64,000 nucleotides of DNA from an uncultured bacterium (GCA_903952435.1 CAJBFN010000001.1:1-64000), one strand, 5' to 3'. Positions 25,709 through 34,179 are shown, counted from the stretch's first letter. Numbers and translations are program-made. Notes: a model not told the origin generated them from the sequence alone.

Positions 25709-26963
25709 ATTTTAGTTTTTCTCTTACCCATGTATCTATATTACTAGCACCCATACAAAGCACCATGCGGTTATTTTGCCTGGCTTGTTGAATGGTTTGC
25801 CATAATTTATCATCCAGTTCGGCTATGTGGACGCTGACTTGGTTGGTGATATTTCTAGTTAATTCTTCAGGTGAAAGAATCGCCAGACTGTGATCATCAC
25901 GATTGCCAGCTGGTATGAATGTTGGTAACCAATAAATATCTTTGGCTAGCTCAAATTGATTTGTGTATTGATCTTTTATGGCGTGTTGTCGAACATTTTG
26001 GTGTGGTTGGTAAACTAAAATTATATCATCATATAATTCATGAGCCATTTGTAAGGTCGCGGCTATCTCTACTGGATGATGGCCGTAGTCACTGTATAAA
26101 TTATCGGCTAGCTTTTCAAAGCGGCGACTTACGCCAGGAAAATCACTTAATATATCGTCTGTGGGCTGATTTATTTCAAGTTCTAGTATCGCTTTTTGAA
26201 CTAATGAGGCGTTACGGCGATTATGTTCTCCGGCTAATTTTAGACTTTCGTTAATATCGGAATCATGCAATGTAGTTATGTTGTCTATATTGGCAAACAA
26301 TTCATTGTGTTGATCTTGCCAGGTGATAACTTTTTGACTTTGCTGGGCAAACTTGGTAAACGAATCCAGATAATCTTTCTCGGTCGGATAGGTATCGGGA
26401 TGATCATAATCTATGGTGGTTATGAGTGATAAAAATGGTTGAAAATTTAAAAAGTTTCGATCAAATTCGTCGCATTCATAGATAAAGTATTTACTTTTGG
26501 GGTCGAATTTTCCACTTGGCCCAAAGCTGAATGTTGTGCCGACGGAATAACTTATTGGTATATCTAGTTTCTGCATTGCCCAGACCATCATGCCGGCCGT
26601 CGTCGTCTTGCCGTGAGTGCCAGCGATAGCGATTAATTTTAAGTTTTTATCTTTGATAATAAAAGACAATAATTCGTCGCGTTTTGCACATTTTATACCA
26701 AGATTCTTGGCTAAGACCAGTTCGGGATGATCTTGGGGTAGAGCGGCGGTATAAATAAACCAGTCGATTGGCTTTAGCTTATGTTGTTCGTTTAAAAAAC
26801 TACCATCTTGTCCAACATTCACTTTAACGCGTCGATTAATAAGTTCTGCAGTTGTGGTTGTTTCGACTAGGTCCGAACCCAAGACATCATAGCCAGCGTC
26901 AAGCGCGATTTCAGCTAATGGTCCAATTCCAACGCCCCCTATGCCAGAAAAATATATATTCAT
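25686..26963 (-). CDS. murC: UDP-N-acetylmuramate--L-alanine ligase
   Basis: 425 residues from ATG 26963. The dinucleotide-like N-terminus FSGIGGVGIGPLA, ATP site GTHGKTTT, YECDEFDRNFL, GEHNRRNA, and the C-terminal FPGVSRRFE and DYGHHPVEI are the Mur-ligase order and wording for MurC. Mpl and MurC are close relatives, and the FPGVSRRFE region fits MurC. The start is set by a TATAAT box whose end is seven bases from ATG 26963; the upstream ATG at 26972 overlaps the box. So the mRNA appears leaderless. It adds the first amino acid to the peptidoglycan stem. Confidence 0.9.
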   Translation of the reverse strand: MNIYFSGIGGVGIGPLAEIALDAGYDVLGSDLVETTTTAELINRRVKVNVGQDGSFLNEQHKLKPIDWFIYTAALPQDHPELVLAKNLGIKCAKRDELLSFIIKDKNLKLIAIAGTHGKTTTAGMMVWAMQKLDIPISYSVGTTFSFGPSGKFDPKSKYFIYECDEFDRNFLNFQPFLSLITTIDYDHPDTYPTEKDYLDSFTKFAQQSQKVITWQDQHNELFANIDNITTLHDSDINESLKLAGEHNRRNASLVQKAILELEINQPTDDILSDFPGVSRRFEKLADNLYSDYGHHPVEIAATLQMAHELYDDIILVYQPHQNVRQHAIKDQYTNQFELAKDIYWLPTFIPAGNRDDHSLAILSPEELTRNITNQVSVHIAELDDKLWQTIQQARQNNRMVLCMGASNIDTWVREKLKSTEQLAN

Positions 26964-27036
26964 GTAAATCATTATAACACTTCATATTTAATCTGTTTTG
27001 TGTTGTAATAGATTCTAGCATAACCAAGATAAAAAT

Positions 27037-28251
27037 ATGTTTAAATCATTTATGTATAAAATTTTAGAGCGTCGCCATTTTTGGCGTTATGCGTCATTTA
27101 GCGAAATCGCTGAGCTCTATATGTCTCGAACTGTTCGTACGGTTGCGCTTAGCTTAGTCTCTGGCTTTACTTCAGTCTATATGTATGAGAATGGCTATAG
27201 TTTGATTTTTATTATGGGTTTCTTTTGTTGTTACTATTTAATAAAGATTCCAATTTCTTTTTTCGCTGGTCATATTGTCGCTAAATTTGGCCCAAAACAC
27301 GGCATTCTTACTAGCGACTTACTTTATGCGCCGGCTATGTTTGCGCTTGGGTTTATGTCGATGTTTGGCATCTACAGCATCATTATATGGGGCATTTTAT
27401 TGGCTTTTTCGGCTTCAATCTATCAAATAAGTTACATGGTTGATTTTTCAAAGGTTAAAAATGTTGAACATGCCGGTAAAGAGTTGGCAATTATGAATAT
27501 CTTGGAAAAGATTGCTATTGGCCTTAGCCCTATTATTGGCGGACTTATTGCCTTATTCTTTGGCCTTCAGCCAGTTATATGGATATCAGCGCTAATGTTT
27601 ATCGCTTCGGCTTTGCCGTTGTTTAAATCAATCGAACCAACTAGGTTGCGACAAAAGATAAAATTTGAAGGTTTTCCATGGATGGCAAATATAAGAGGAA
27701 TTATTGCCAATACTGGTGTTGGCTTTGATTATGTCACAACTGGCGTGGCTTGGCATCTATTTATAATTATTGTTATTTTTCCTGGTGCTGGTTGGGAGAT
27801 TTATGTCGAGCTTGGTGCACTTTCTTCGGTTACTATAATTACGGCGATTCTTGCATCTTATGCCTATGGTAGATTGATTGATAGCAGCAAAGGCGGCGAT
27901 TTGTTAAAGTTTAGTGTTATCGCAAATGCTTTGGTACACGCCTTTCGTCCTTTTGCTGGTGCTCCTGCGGCGATTGTGGCGACCAATATAGCCAATGAGG
28001 CGGCCACCATGGGCTACAATATGTCATTTACGAGGGGTGTATTTGATACGGCCGACCTTTCGGGTCATCGTATTTTATATTTATGTGTTTGTGATGCTGT
28101 AGCAAATTTTGGGGCTGCTTTAGCGTCCGGGATACTTTTAATTTGTGTGATTATGGTTGGCGACGTTTCAGGATTGAATATATTCTTTTTTATAGCCGCT
28201 GGCTTTGTTCTTTTGATTGGCTCGGCTCGCTTTGACATCTATAAAAAATAA
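27037..28251 (+). CDS. MFS transporter
   Basis: 404 residues with about 12 hydrophobic segments. The first loop has the reduced motif-A-like AGHIVAKFGPKHG. The N-terminus is cytoplasmic and basic. The substrate cannot be told from sequence. No SD is visible; a TAGCAT box 15 bases upstream may be the -10. Confidence 0.75.
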   Translation: MFKSFMYKILERRHFWRYASFSEIAELYMSRTVRTVALSLVSGFTSVYMYENGYSLIFIMGFFCCYYLIKIPISFFAGHIVAKFGPKHGILTSDLLYAPAMFALGFMSMFGIYSIIIWGILLAFSASIYQISYMVDFSKVKNVEHAGKELAIMNILEKIAIGLSPIIGGLIALFFGLQPVIWISALMFIASALPLFKSIEPTRLRQKIKFEGFPWMANIRGIIANTGVGFDYVTTGVAWHLFIIIVIFPGAGWEIYVELGALSSVTIITAILASYAYGRLIDSSKGGDLLKFSVIANALVHAFRPFAGAPAAIVATNIANEAATMGYNMSFTRGVFDTADLSGHRILYLCVCDAVANFGAALASGILLICVIMVGDVSGLNIFFFIAAGFVLLIGSARFDIYKK

Positions 28252-28292
28252 CAGCGTGCTATACTAGATTTAATAATATAGGTGGGCTAAAA

Positions 28293-28922
28293 GTGACGGA
28301 TGATAAATTGAATAAACAAAATCTTAGGCGCCTGAAAAAGGTTAAAACCTGGCAATTGGTTTCCATTTTGTTGCTTATGGGGTTTATAGCGGCTACTTTT
28401 TTAAGGCTTAATAATATTGGTATGACCCAGCGATTTGACGCAGTTAAGGCTGCGGATAAGGTAGGGGACAACCAAATTATACAAGATAGGTTGTATGACC
28501 TACAACGCTTTATCTCCGATCATATGAACACTAATATGAGTAATGGTATTTACCTCGAGGACTCTTATCAGCGAGATTATAAAAAGGCATATAATTTAGC
28601 ATCCTTGGACGGTAATCCAAACGGTAATATTTATAAAAAAGTCCAAGATGTTTGTGCGCCGCAATTTAGTGGTTGGTCTACGGCTTATGTTCAATGTGTC
28701 ACTGATGAACTGGCAAAATATCCATCAGCTAATAGCCTTGCAGAGTCGGTAAAATTACCCAAAGCCGAACTCTATCATTACTCTTTTGCTTCGCCAGTTT
28801 GGTCGGCAGATTTTGCCGGTTGGTCGATTTTAATTTGTATCATTTTAACCATAATGATAGTTGTTCGTCTTATCTTTGTTGCTATTTTAAAATGGCTGAT
28901 TCATCGTCACAAGATGATTTAA
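28293..28922 (+). CDS. Membrane protein with two anchors, unknown
   Basis: 209 residues from GTG 28293. The gene is preceded by TATACT and by AGGTGGG as a weak SD. Hydrophobic segments lie near residues 24-43 and 172-195 and enclose an extracellular domain with two cysteines (VCAPQFSGWSTAYVQCV) that may form a disulfide, fitting the DsbA-like enzyme nearby. No family recognised. Confidence 0.65.
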   Translation: MTDDKLNKQNLRRLKKVKTWQLVSILLLMGFIAATFLRLNNIGMTQRFDAVKAADKVGDNQIIQDRLYDLQRFISDHMNTNMSNGIYLEDSYQRDYKKAYNLASLDGNPNGNIYKKVQDVCAPQFSGWSTAYVQCVTDELAKYPSANSLAESVKLPKAELYHYSFASPVWSADFAGWSILICIILTIMIVVRLIFVAILKWLIHRHKMI

Positions 28923-28988
28923 CTGTTGACACTGTGGTCGACACCGTGTAATCTAGTCTCGTATAGCATTAACAGGAGGTATAGGGAT

Positions 28989-29195
28989 ATGGCTTACAAG
29001 CACATAAACTCAAAAGGTATTACTTATTATTTGCACAGCACAGAAGTTACACTTCGTGGTGGCAAACAACAGACAATCTACTTTTTTGCAAAAGTAGAGA
29101 AAAATGCGAAGGGTCAACCAGTTGATCTACCAGCAGACCGAATTGTTAAAGAAAATCCACGAAACGGTTTCTTAACTGTTTCAAAGAAAAAATAG
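28989..29195 (+). CDS. Small basic conserved-looking protein
   Basis: 68 residues from ATG 28989, chosen because AGGAGG is nine bases upstream. The sequence starts MAYKHINSKGITYYLH and contains the strand-rich TLRGGKQQTIYFFAKV, with a Lys-rich end. It is monocistronic: its own SD, and a terminator about 70 bases downstream. The compact, basic, beta-rich form would suit an RNA- or ribosome-binding protein, but this is a guess. Confidence 0.75.
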   Translation: MAYKHINSKGITYYLHSTEVTLRGGKQQTIYFFAKVEKNAKGQPVDLPADRIVKENPRNGFLTVSKKK

Positions 29196-29263
29196 TTTTA
29201 AAATAGTATTGCACCATAAGCGCGTTTAGCTGTATAGTTAAATCAAACAAACAGGTGCCAGAA

Positions 29264-29290
29264 ATCCCCGCCTTCAAGCGGGGGTTTTTG
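29264..29290 (+). terminator. Terminator
   Basis: ATCCCCGC pairs with GCGGGGGT across CTTCAA and is followed by TTTTTG; flanking TCAAACA/TGTTTGA can extend the stem. Confidence 0.85.
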
Positions 29291-29296
29291 TTTGAG

Positions 29297-29325
29297 TTGA
29301 CTATATATCTTGATTGTCGTATAAA
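29297..29325 (+). promoter_or_regulatory. Promoter of a leaderless small gene
   Basis: TTGACT, a 17-base spacer, then TATAAA, with only six bases between the -10 box and ATG 29332. It is the clearest complete promoter in the window that predicts a leaderless mRNA. Confidence 0.75.
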
Positions 29326-29331
29326 TAGAGT

Positions 29332-29760
29332 ATGAACGAAAAAGAATTTCAGGTTGGTTCAGAAAATAGAACTGATAATTATGAAAACTTTCCCCCATAT
29401 GCTTACGATGATAAAGATGACGACCGTGGTTTGGGTATAAACTATGGTTCGGAAGAGGAAAAATACAATGCGTCTGGCGGCCAAGGACATAAAGATCTAG
29501 AGTCTATAGACAAGCCACTTGACCCATACGCAATACCTGACGATGAAGGTTCTCTAGACCCTCGAAAAGAAGAACGAGAATATGATAATCTTAGTTTAGC
29601 CAAAACTCCTAAAGCTGAGAGTCTAGCAACGGAAGAAAAAAAATTTTACAGCATAACAAATAAAGAAGTCGAACGGATATGTGACACAACAGGTCAATCT
29701 AGAGGTACTGTACTTTTAGAGCGACATTTAACAGAAGAAGACGTTAATCCGTCTGAATAA
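29332..29760 (+). CDS. Acidic soluble protein, unknown
   Basis: 142 residues, strongly acidic and rich in Tyr, Asp and Glu, with no hydrophobic segment. Most of it looks disordered; the last 40 residues (SITNKEVERICDTTGQSRGTVLLERHL) look folded and could be a small helical domain. It has its own strong promoter and ends at a terminator shared with a tRNA on the other strand. No family recognised. Confidence 0.7.
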   Translation: MNEKEFQVGSENRTDNYENFPPYAYDDKDDDRGLGINYGSEEEKYNASGGQGHKDLESIDKPLDPYAIPDDEGSLDPRKEEREYDNLSLAKTPKAESLATEEKKFYSITNKEVERICDTTGQSRGTVLLERHLTEEDVNPSE

Positions 29761-29772
29761 TAATTGATTATA

Positions 29773-29814
29773 AAATAAAATAACCCTTCGGTTGTATCCG
29801 GGGTTATTTTATTT
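29773..29814. terminator. Bidirectional terminator
   Basis: AAATAAAATAACCC and GGGTTATTTTATTT form a perfect 14-bp stem. It ends the acidic-protein mRNA on the plus strand and follows the CCA of the tRNA on the minus strand. Confidence 0.85.
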
Positions 29815-29889
29815 GGTGGGGGCGGTTGGAATCGAACCGACTACCAAGACGTTATGAGCATCCTGCTCTAACCGATGAGCTACGCCCCC
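29814..29889 (-). tRNA. tRNA with CAT anticodon (Ile2 or Met)
   Basis: The cloverleaf is complete: acceptor GGGGGCG/CGCCCCC, anticodon loop CTCATAA, T-arm GTCGG-TTCGATT-CCAAC, A discriminator and encoded CCA. The G1:C72 pair rules out an initiator. The TTGGT before the T-stem resembles bacterial tRNA-Ile2 genes, in which TilS changes C34 so the tRNA reads AUA. A tilS gene lies 4.5 kb away. Elongator Met is better represented by the tRNA at 34179, so I favour Ile2. Confidence 0.9.
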
Positions 29890-30034
29890 AGACTTTGATA
29901 TTATAGCGTATTATCATCTGTTGGGCTATATATTTTTGAAAAAATCAGAAATATATAACATTAGGTCGACTCGAAATAATAAATAGATTTAATATTTGCT
30001 CATCTCGCTAATGTTATAATATTTTTATAATATT

Positions 30035-30493
30035 ATGAAAAAAATAAACATTCGTCGCATAATTTATCATATTCGTCACGATTATTTAACGTTAAGTAAC
30101 GCTATAATCTTTGTCGCGGCGATTATTGCGATTGGTTGGGTTTGGGGATCGCTTGAGGTTATGCAAAAGAATTATAAGTTACAAAAAGAACTTGACGATA
30201 AATCGAGGCAATTAATTGTTGCCCAACTAGACGTTGCTAATGCCCAATTAGAGCAGCGGTACTTTAAAACCGATGAATATAAGGAATTGTCGGTAAGGCA
30301 GCATCTAGGGCTTGTTACGCCGGGCGAGAGTGTATTAATCCTGCCGCCAAATAGCGAAGCGGCTAAAAATATTGATAAAAAGGTTGCGGCCAGTAGTGGC
30401 CAAATTAACTCAAACTCGTCAGTTGATAGTAATTTTACCCAATGGATGAATTTTTTGTTTGGCGGTAACAGTAAATCTATTTCTGATCGTTAG
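30035..30493 (+). CDS. FtsB/DivIC-like septum protein
   Basis: 152 residues: a basic cytoplasmic N-terminus, one membrane helix (about 22-42), then a coiled coil (LQKELDDKSRQLIVAQLDV) and the short domain YKELSVRQHLGLVTPGE, which is the FtsB/DivIC pattern. These bitopic proteins join FtsL and FtsQ in the division machine. The C-terminal tail after residue 110 is Ser/Asn-rich. Two TATAAT boxes (30015 and 30026) sit just before the ATG. Confidence 0.82.
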   Translation: MKKINIRRIIYHIRHDYLTLSNAIIFVAAIIAIGWVWGSLEVMQKNYKLQKELDDKSRQLIVAQLDVANAQLEQRYFKTDEYKELSVRQHLGLVTPGESVLILPPNSEAAKNIDKKVAASSGQINSNSSVDSNFTQWMNFLFGGNSKSISDR

Positions 30494-30535
30494 ACTTGCC
30501 AAAAATAAACTCATCTGTTAATCTATTATATGTAT

Positions 30536-30613
30536 CGCGGGGTGGAGCAGTCTGGTTAGCTCGGATGGCTCATAACCATCAGGTCGTTGGTTCAAATCCA
30601 ACCCCCGCAACCA
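30536..30613 (+). tRNA. Initiator tRNA-fMet (CAT)
   Basis: It starts CGCGGGGTGGAGCAG and ends CCCCGCA-ACCA, so position 1 is an unpaired C opposite A72, the initiator mark. The anticodon stem is GATGG/CCATC, where most bacterial initiators have three G:C pairs next to the loop; here the third is T:A. CCA is encoded. Confidence 0.97.
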
Positions 30614-30653
30614 AATAAAAAATACTTATCGGCTGATAAGTATTTTTTATTTG
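30612..30653 (+). terminator. tRNA terminator
   Basis: A 19-bp stem, CAAATAAAAAATACTTATC with its complement, starts within the CCA end. The A-run then stem arrangement recurs after other tRNAs here. Confidence 0.85.
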
Positions 30654-30691
30654 TTTTAACTAGGGTTTGGATTTGAATCAACGACTTATTT

Positions 30692-32065
30692 TTAACTCAA
30701 TTTTCCAGCAGCAACCCGGATAGCCTCACTCCAGCTCAAAAAGGCGTGTGGTGTTTGGGCAATGTCATTTGAGGTTAGCTTACATTTCACGGCCAGGGCT
30801 AGTTCGTGAATTAATTCACCAGCAGCTGGTGCTAAGATTGTAGCGCCTAAAATTGTACCTTTTTTATCAGTAATTATTTTTACAAAACCATCACGAAAAT
30901 CGGCGGTGTTGCTGCGAGCGATAATATTCAGTGGAACGATTGCTTTGTTGATCGCGCGATTATGTCGTTCACAATCATCTTCAGATACGCCAACCGTCGC
31001 AACTGCGGGGTGGGTGAATATGACACGCGGATTTACGGTGTAATCCATTGCGATTTTATTGTGCTTAAAAATGTTATTTACGGCGACTTGACTTTCTGAC
31101 ATGGCGGTGTGAGTATGACTACCATTGCCAAGTACTTCGCCAGTTGCAAAGATATGTTTTATATTTGTCTGCAAAAATTCATTAACCTTGATGCCTCGGC
31201 CTGTAAATTTAACGCCGGCGTTTTCAAGGCCCAAATCAACGGCAGGGGATTTATCGTCGGCAATTAATATCTCATCAACCCGGACTGATTTTTCGGTGCC
31301 GGCGCGCGATATTATAACTTTTTTTGTTAAACCTTCCTTGATAACTGCAACAACATTGGAGTGGGCTAGGGTAGTGATGCCTTTTTGATCAGCCAGAGTT
31401 TTTTCAAGCAACTCGCCCACTTCCCTATCGTAATTAGGTAATAAACGGCTAGATTTTTCAATAATATAAACTTTTGTGCCAAAAATCGCCATAAGTTGAG
31501 CAATCTCAACGGCCGTGTCATTACCACCAATAATTAATAAATTTTTTGGTGGCCTGATTGTTTCTAATATGGTTCGTGGAGTTAGGTAATTAATAGTTTC
31601 TAGCCCTGGAATTTCTGGAATAGCCCACTTTGAACCAGTAGCGACTAGAAAGTTCTCGGCCGATAAGTGTCGACGGTTGATGCTAATTTCGTTTGGTGAA
31701 ATAAAACGAGCTAGGCCGACAAAGGTATTGATGCCTTGAGCCTCGTAATATTTACGATTTCCAGCGGCGCCAGTACGTTTGACGGCGAGGTCTTTCCAGG
31801 CACTGATTGAGGGGTAATTATACCCAAGTGTTGATGATCGCAGGCCAAATTTTGCACCGTGCCGGGCTTCGTCAAAAAGAGTGGCCACGTGTAAAAGTGC
31901 CTTAGTTGGAACATCGCCCCAATTTGGCGATTCGCCGCCAAAAGTATCGACTTCGATAATTGCGACTCGTTTACCATCCCGTGCCGCAATAGTGGCCGCA
32001 ATACTACCACCAGCGCCACTACCAATAACAATCAAGTCGTAGTCGAATTCGTATTTTTTAGCCAT
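30692..32065 (-). CDS. Flavoprotein of the disulfide-reductase family without redox cysteines
   Basis: 457 residues with the full lipoamide-dehydrogenase layout: FAD motif VIGSGAGGSIAA, NAD motif LIIGGNDTAVEIAQL, second FAD motif IFATGEV and the dimer domain (VIFTHPAVATVGVSE). In place of the redox CxxxxC it has S46-PNWG-D51 (GGESPNWGDVPTK), and the C-terminal HxHPT reads HAFLS, so the catalytic His is F442 while E447 remains. It cannot act as a normal disulfide reductase. It may be an NAD(P)H oxidase, quinone reductase or sensor. It ends an operon after a membrane protein and an ATP-cone protein. Confidence 0.88.
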   Translation of the reverse strand: MAKKYEFDYDLIVIGSGAGGSIAATIAARDGKRVAIIEVDTFGGESPNWGDVPTKALLHVATLFDEARHGAKFGLRSSTLGYNYPSISAWKDLAVKRTGAAGNRKYYEAQGINTFVGLARFISPNEISINRRHLSAENFLVATGSKWAIPEIPGLETINYLTPRTILETIRPPKNLLIIGGNDTAVEIAQLMAIFGTKVYIIEKSSRLLPNYDREVGELLEKTLADQKGITTLAHSNVVAVIKEGLTKKVIISRAGTEKSVRVDEILIADDKSPAVDLGLENAGVKFTGRGIKVNEFLQTNIKHIFATGEVLGNGSHTHTAMSESQVAVNNIFKHNKIAMDYTVNPRVIFTHPAVATVGVSEDDCERHNRAINKAIVPLNIIARSNTADFRDGFVKIITDKKGTILGATILAPAAGELIHELALAVKCKLTSNDIAQTPHAFLSWSEAIRVAAGKLS

Positions 32066-32083
32066 TTGCTTTTATGCTCCCTT

Positions 32084-32365
32084 TTAGATAATTATATTAT
32101 GTTGTTCGTATAAATAAGCCGCCTCGGGTTGGAATCTTTTTAGGCGCTTAGCAGTAATTATACGAATATCCTGGCTAGTTACCTCGTCTTTATTTTGTAG
32201 CCAAGCGACGACCTCATCGCAAACACTGTGGGCGGTGGTTTCAGCTTGACCGCGAGGAGTCCGGACGCTTAGGCAAACAGCAACGATGCTTTTATGTAAC
32301 TTTTGACGTTCAAAAGGTTCCGAATTTCTATTGCCATGTTTTATGACATCTGCAGCTTGACTCAT
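32084..32365 (-). CDS. Stand-alone ATP-cone domain protein
   Basis: 93 residues matching the ATP-cone of NrdR and ribonucleotide reductases: VIKHGNRNSEPFERQKLHKSI and the closing AYLYEQHN. No zinc ribbon is present, so it is not NrdR itself. ATP-cones bind ATP/dATP and act as allosteric switches. Here it is the whole protein and overlaps the upstream membrane gene by 4 bp, so it may sense nucleotides for that protein or for the flavoprotein downstream. Confidence 0.85.
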   Translation of the reverse strand: MSQAADVIKHGNRNSEPFERQKLHKSIVAVCLSVRTPRGQAETTAHSVCDEVVAWLQNKDEVTSQDIRIITAKRLKRFQPEAAYLYEQHNIII

Positions 32366-33105
32366 AGTAAGCCTCCAGAAACGTCGCTGGTTATAGTAAT
32401 TACATAAATAAATATACTTAATACAATCAAGCCAGCGCCGGCTATAAATTGTAAAAAGTATTTATTGTCCTCGCGCCATTTTTGGATTCGGCCTAAAGTA
32501 TGACCACCGCCAATTAGTATCCAAATTATAACCAGTGAAGACATCGAAACGGCGGTGTATATTAGGGCACCGACTAGTTGCAGGTTAAGAGGCAGCTGGG
32601 CAATGGCTAGTGAGCCGATAATTAAAGGGGCGATTATGAATAATATTTCACCCAGAACACTAAACATACCAAGGCTAAAAGCTTCAGATTTAGATTTAGT
32701 GCTTTTGGTTCGGTTTGTTAGATATCTTGCTGCTTCTCTTGGGACCCAAAGAGCAGTCCCTTTTTCGCGTCGATAATAAAACATCCAGATCGAAGCAGCA
32801 ACACCAATTAAAAGGCCGCAACTGCCAGCCCAGACAATTTGTGGTGTGCCAAAGCTAAAAATATTAAAAGATATAAAAGCCATCGATGATGTAAGTAATA
32901 AAATCATTAGACAAACTCCAAGTACGAAGCTGGTCGTTAACCCAAGTAACCTGTTGTGAGAATGTTCTGACCCAATGGCGTGGCCGCTAAGCAAAGTCAA
33001 AACACTGACACTTAACTGAAAACTACTGTGTATCAGCGCGGCGAAAATGATAATTGCGAGAGAAATCGGAAGGCTCATGATTTTTGTGTTTTTATATTTC
33101 CTCAA
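32362..33105 (-). CDS. Multi-pass membrane protein, possible CcdA/LysE-like
   Basis: 247 residues from ATG 33105, or 238 from ATG 33078. Six hydrophobic segments are visible, the last three after a basic loop (RREKGTALWVPREAARYL). The first segment carries His and Ser residues (HSSFQLSVSVLTLLSGHAIG, then SEHSHNR), a pattern that recalls metal-handling or CcdA-type proteins. It heads the operon with the ATP-cone protein and the cysteine-less flavoprotein. A redox or transport role is inferred from that setting only. Confidence 0.7.
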   Translation of the reverse strand: MRKYKNTKIMSLPISLAIIIFAALIHSSFQLSVSVLTLLSGHAIGSEHSHNRLLGLTTSFVLGVCLMILLLTSSMAFISFNIFSFGTPQIVWAGSCGLLIGVAASIWMFYYRREKGTALWVPREAARYLTNRTKSTKSKSEAFSLGMFSVLGEILFIIAPLIIGSLAIAQLPLNLQLVGALIYTAVSMSSLVIIWILIGGGHTLGRIQKWREDNKYFLQFIAGAGLIVLSIFIYVITITSDVSGGLL

Positions 33106-33241
33106 TCTAATTTATACCATAAGCAACACCGTATCGTCAAAGAAAAATGACTAATTTTATAGAAAAGTATTGCATTCTTGTAACGTTTATGCTTTAATAG
33201 ATTTATCAAACAATAAAAAACAAAAAAAGGAAAATAAAAAA

Positions 33242-33352
33242 ATGAGTCCCGAAACAAACAATATAGAAACCTGGAACCAACCACGAACTACAGAACAATT
33301 ACTTGGTTTTATAGCTCGCCGTGAAGCTGAAATATTTTCTACTGAAGCTTAA
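33242..33352 (+). CDS. 36-residue protein
   Basis: Starts MSPETNNIETWNQPR and ends EIFSTEA. It sits between a plausible promoter (TTGCAT, 17 bases, TTTAAT ending near 33200) and its own terminator, with AAAGG 11 bases before the ATG, so it is a complete small transcription unit. Charged and soluble; function unknown. Confidence 0.55.
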   Translation: MSPETNNIETWNQPRTTEQLLGFIARREAEIFSTEA

Positions 33353-33372
33353 ATAAATATTTCTAAAAATAA

Positions 33373-33403
33373 AAAATAACCTTAAAATAAGAGGTTATTT
33401 TTA
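33373..33403 (+). terminator. Terminator of the 36-residue gene
   Basis: AAAATAACCT pairs with AGGTTATTTT and is followed by TTA; it abuts the left REP palindrome. Confidence 0.75.
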
Positions 33404-33426
33404 TTTGCAAGGACGGTGCTTGCAAA
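33404..33426. repeat. REP-like palindrome, left
   Basis: TTTGCAAG and CTTGCAAA form an 8-bp stem around GACGGTG. Together with the following CAACTTTTTATTA it is repeated in inverted orientation beyond the transposase gene. Confidence 0.8.
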
Positions 33427-33448
33427 TCAACTTTTTATTATATAATAA

Positions 33449-34063
33449 CTATTTATCAGCCAAACTGGTTTTAATCTCGTTTAGCGATTTTTTATAATCT
33501 TTGTAGTCATCTAGAAAATCTGCATATATCGGTGCTGATCCAAACAGATCAATTATTCTTTGTGGTCGCATCCAATCCGACTCTCCGATCCCAAAATAAG
33601 CGTGCACGCTGGAGTATTTATAAGCTTGCCAGTCGCCCGGGTTAAGGTGTATGTAGCGACTGATGTGCATTAGATAAGCATCGTTGTCGATTAAAGATGC
33701 TTTAAATCTAGTCTCGAATAGCGGTCCTGACGTTTTGTATTTTTTATTAAAATATCGACTGTAACTGCTCATTACGCAGCGCATTAATTTTGTCATAGTG
33801 CCTTGATTTATTTGGTAAATCAGCAGATGAAAATGGTTTGGCATTAGGCAATAGCTAAGTAATTCTAGGCCGCTATGTAAATTTGGATATTCGCGGCCCG
33901 ATTCGTCCTGTTCGGGTTTTTCTGACAGGTATCGTTTTAGTAATTTTAAAAATACATGGTAGTCATAATCTTCGCGAAAGATTGGTTTGCGATTGTGTCC
34001 ACGAGCGTAGATGTGGTAATAACAATCTTCAACGTCTGTTTTTAGAACATTTTTACAGGGCAT
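33449..34063 (-). CDS. REP-associated tyrosine transposase (Y1, HUH)
   Basis: 204 residues. The family marks are YHIYARGHNRKPIFREDYDY at the start, the HUH metal site PNHFHLLI, a tyrosine in SSYSRYFNKKY with the following SGPLFETRFKASLID, and LMHISRYIHLNP. These are typical of the TnpA_REP branch rather than IS200 TnpA. The enzyme nicks and joins single-stranded DNA at palindromes. ATG 34063; no clear SD. Confidence 0.93.
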   Translation of the reverse strand: MPCKNVLKTDVEDCYYHIYARGHNRKPIFREDYDYHVFLKLLKRYLSEKPEQDESGREYPNLHSGLELLSYCLMPNHFHLLIYQINQGTMTKLMRCVMSSYSRYFNKKYKTSGPLFETRFKASLIDNDAYLMHISRYIHLNPGDWQAYKYSSVHAYFGIGESDWMRPQRIIDLFGSAPIYADFLDDYKDYKKSLNEIKTSLADK

Positions 34064-34091
34064 GTTTACATATTATGCAATAAAAAGCTGA

Positions 34092-34114
34092 TTTGCAAGC
34101 ACCGTCCTTGTAAG
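34092..34114. repeat. REP-like palindrome, right
   Basis: TTTGCAAG-CACCGTC-CTTGTAAG is the inverted copy of the left palindrome, with one mismatch in the stem, and is preceded by the matching AATAAAAAGCTGA. Confidence 0.8.
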
Positions 34115-34141
34115 GTTTAAATTCAATTCGTGGTAACGACC

Positions 34142-34179
34142 AAAATAATAACCCCATCTTTCGATGAGGCGATTATTTT
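34142..34179 (-). terminator. tRNA terminator
   Basis: On the minus strand, directly after the CCA, AAATAATCGCCTCATC pairs with GATGGGGTTATTATTT across a CGAAA-type loop. Confidence 0.75.

Larger units (their letters stand above)
33404..34114 (-). mobile_element. REP-associated transposase unit (RAYT between REP palindromes)
   Basis: A Y1 transposase gene is flanked by two inverted copies of one palindrome, which match over about 30 bases including the flanks. This is the usual arrangement for RAYTs, which are single-copy domesticated relatives of IS200/IS605 thought to spread REP sequences. Confidence 0.8.

Noticed and set aside
30692-32065. Lipoamide dehydrogenase or mercuric reductase
   Set aside because: Both redox cysteines and the catalytic histidine are replaced.
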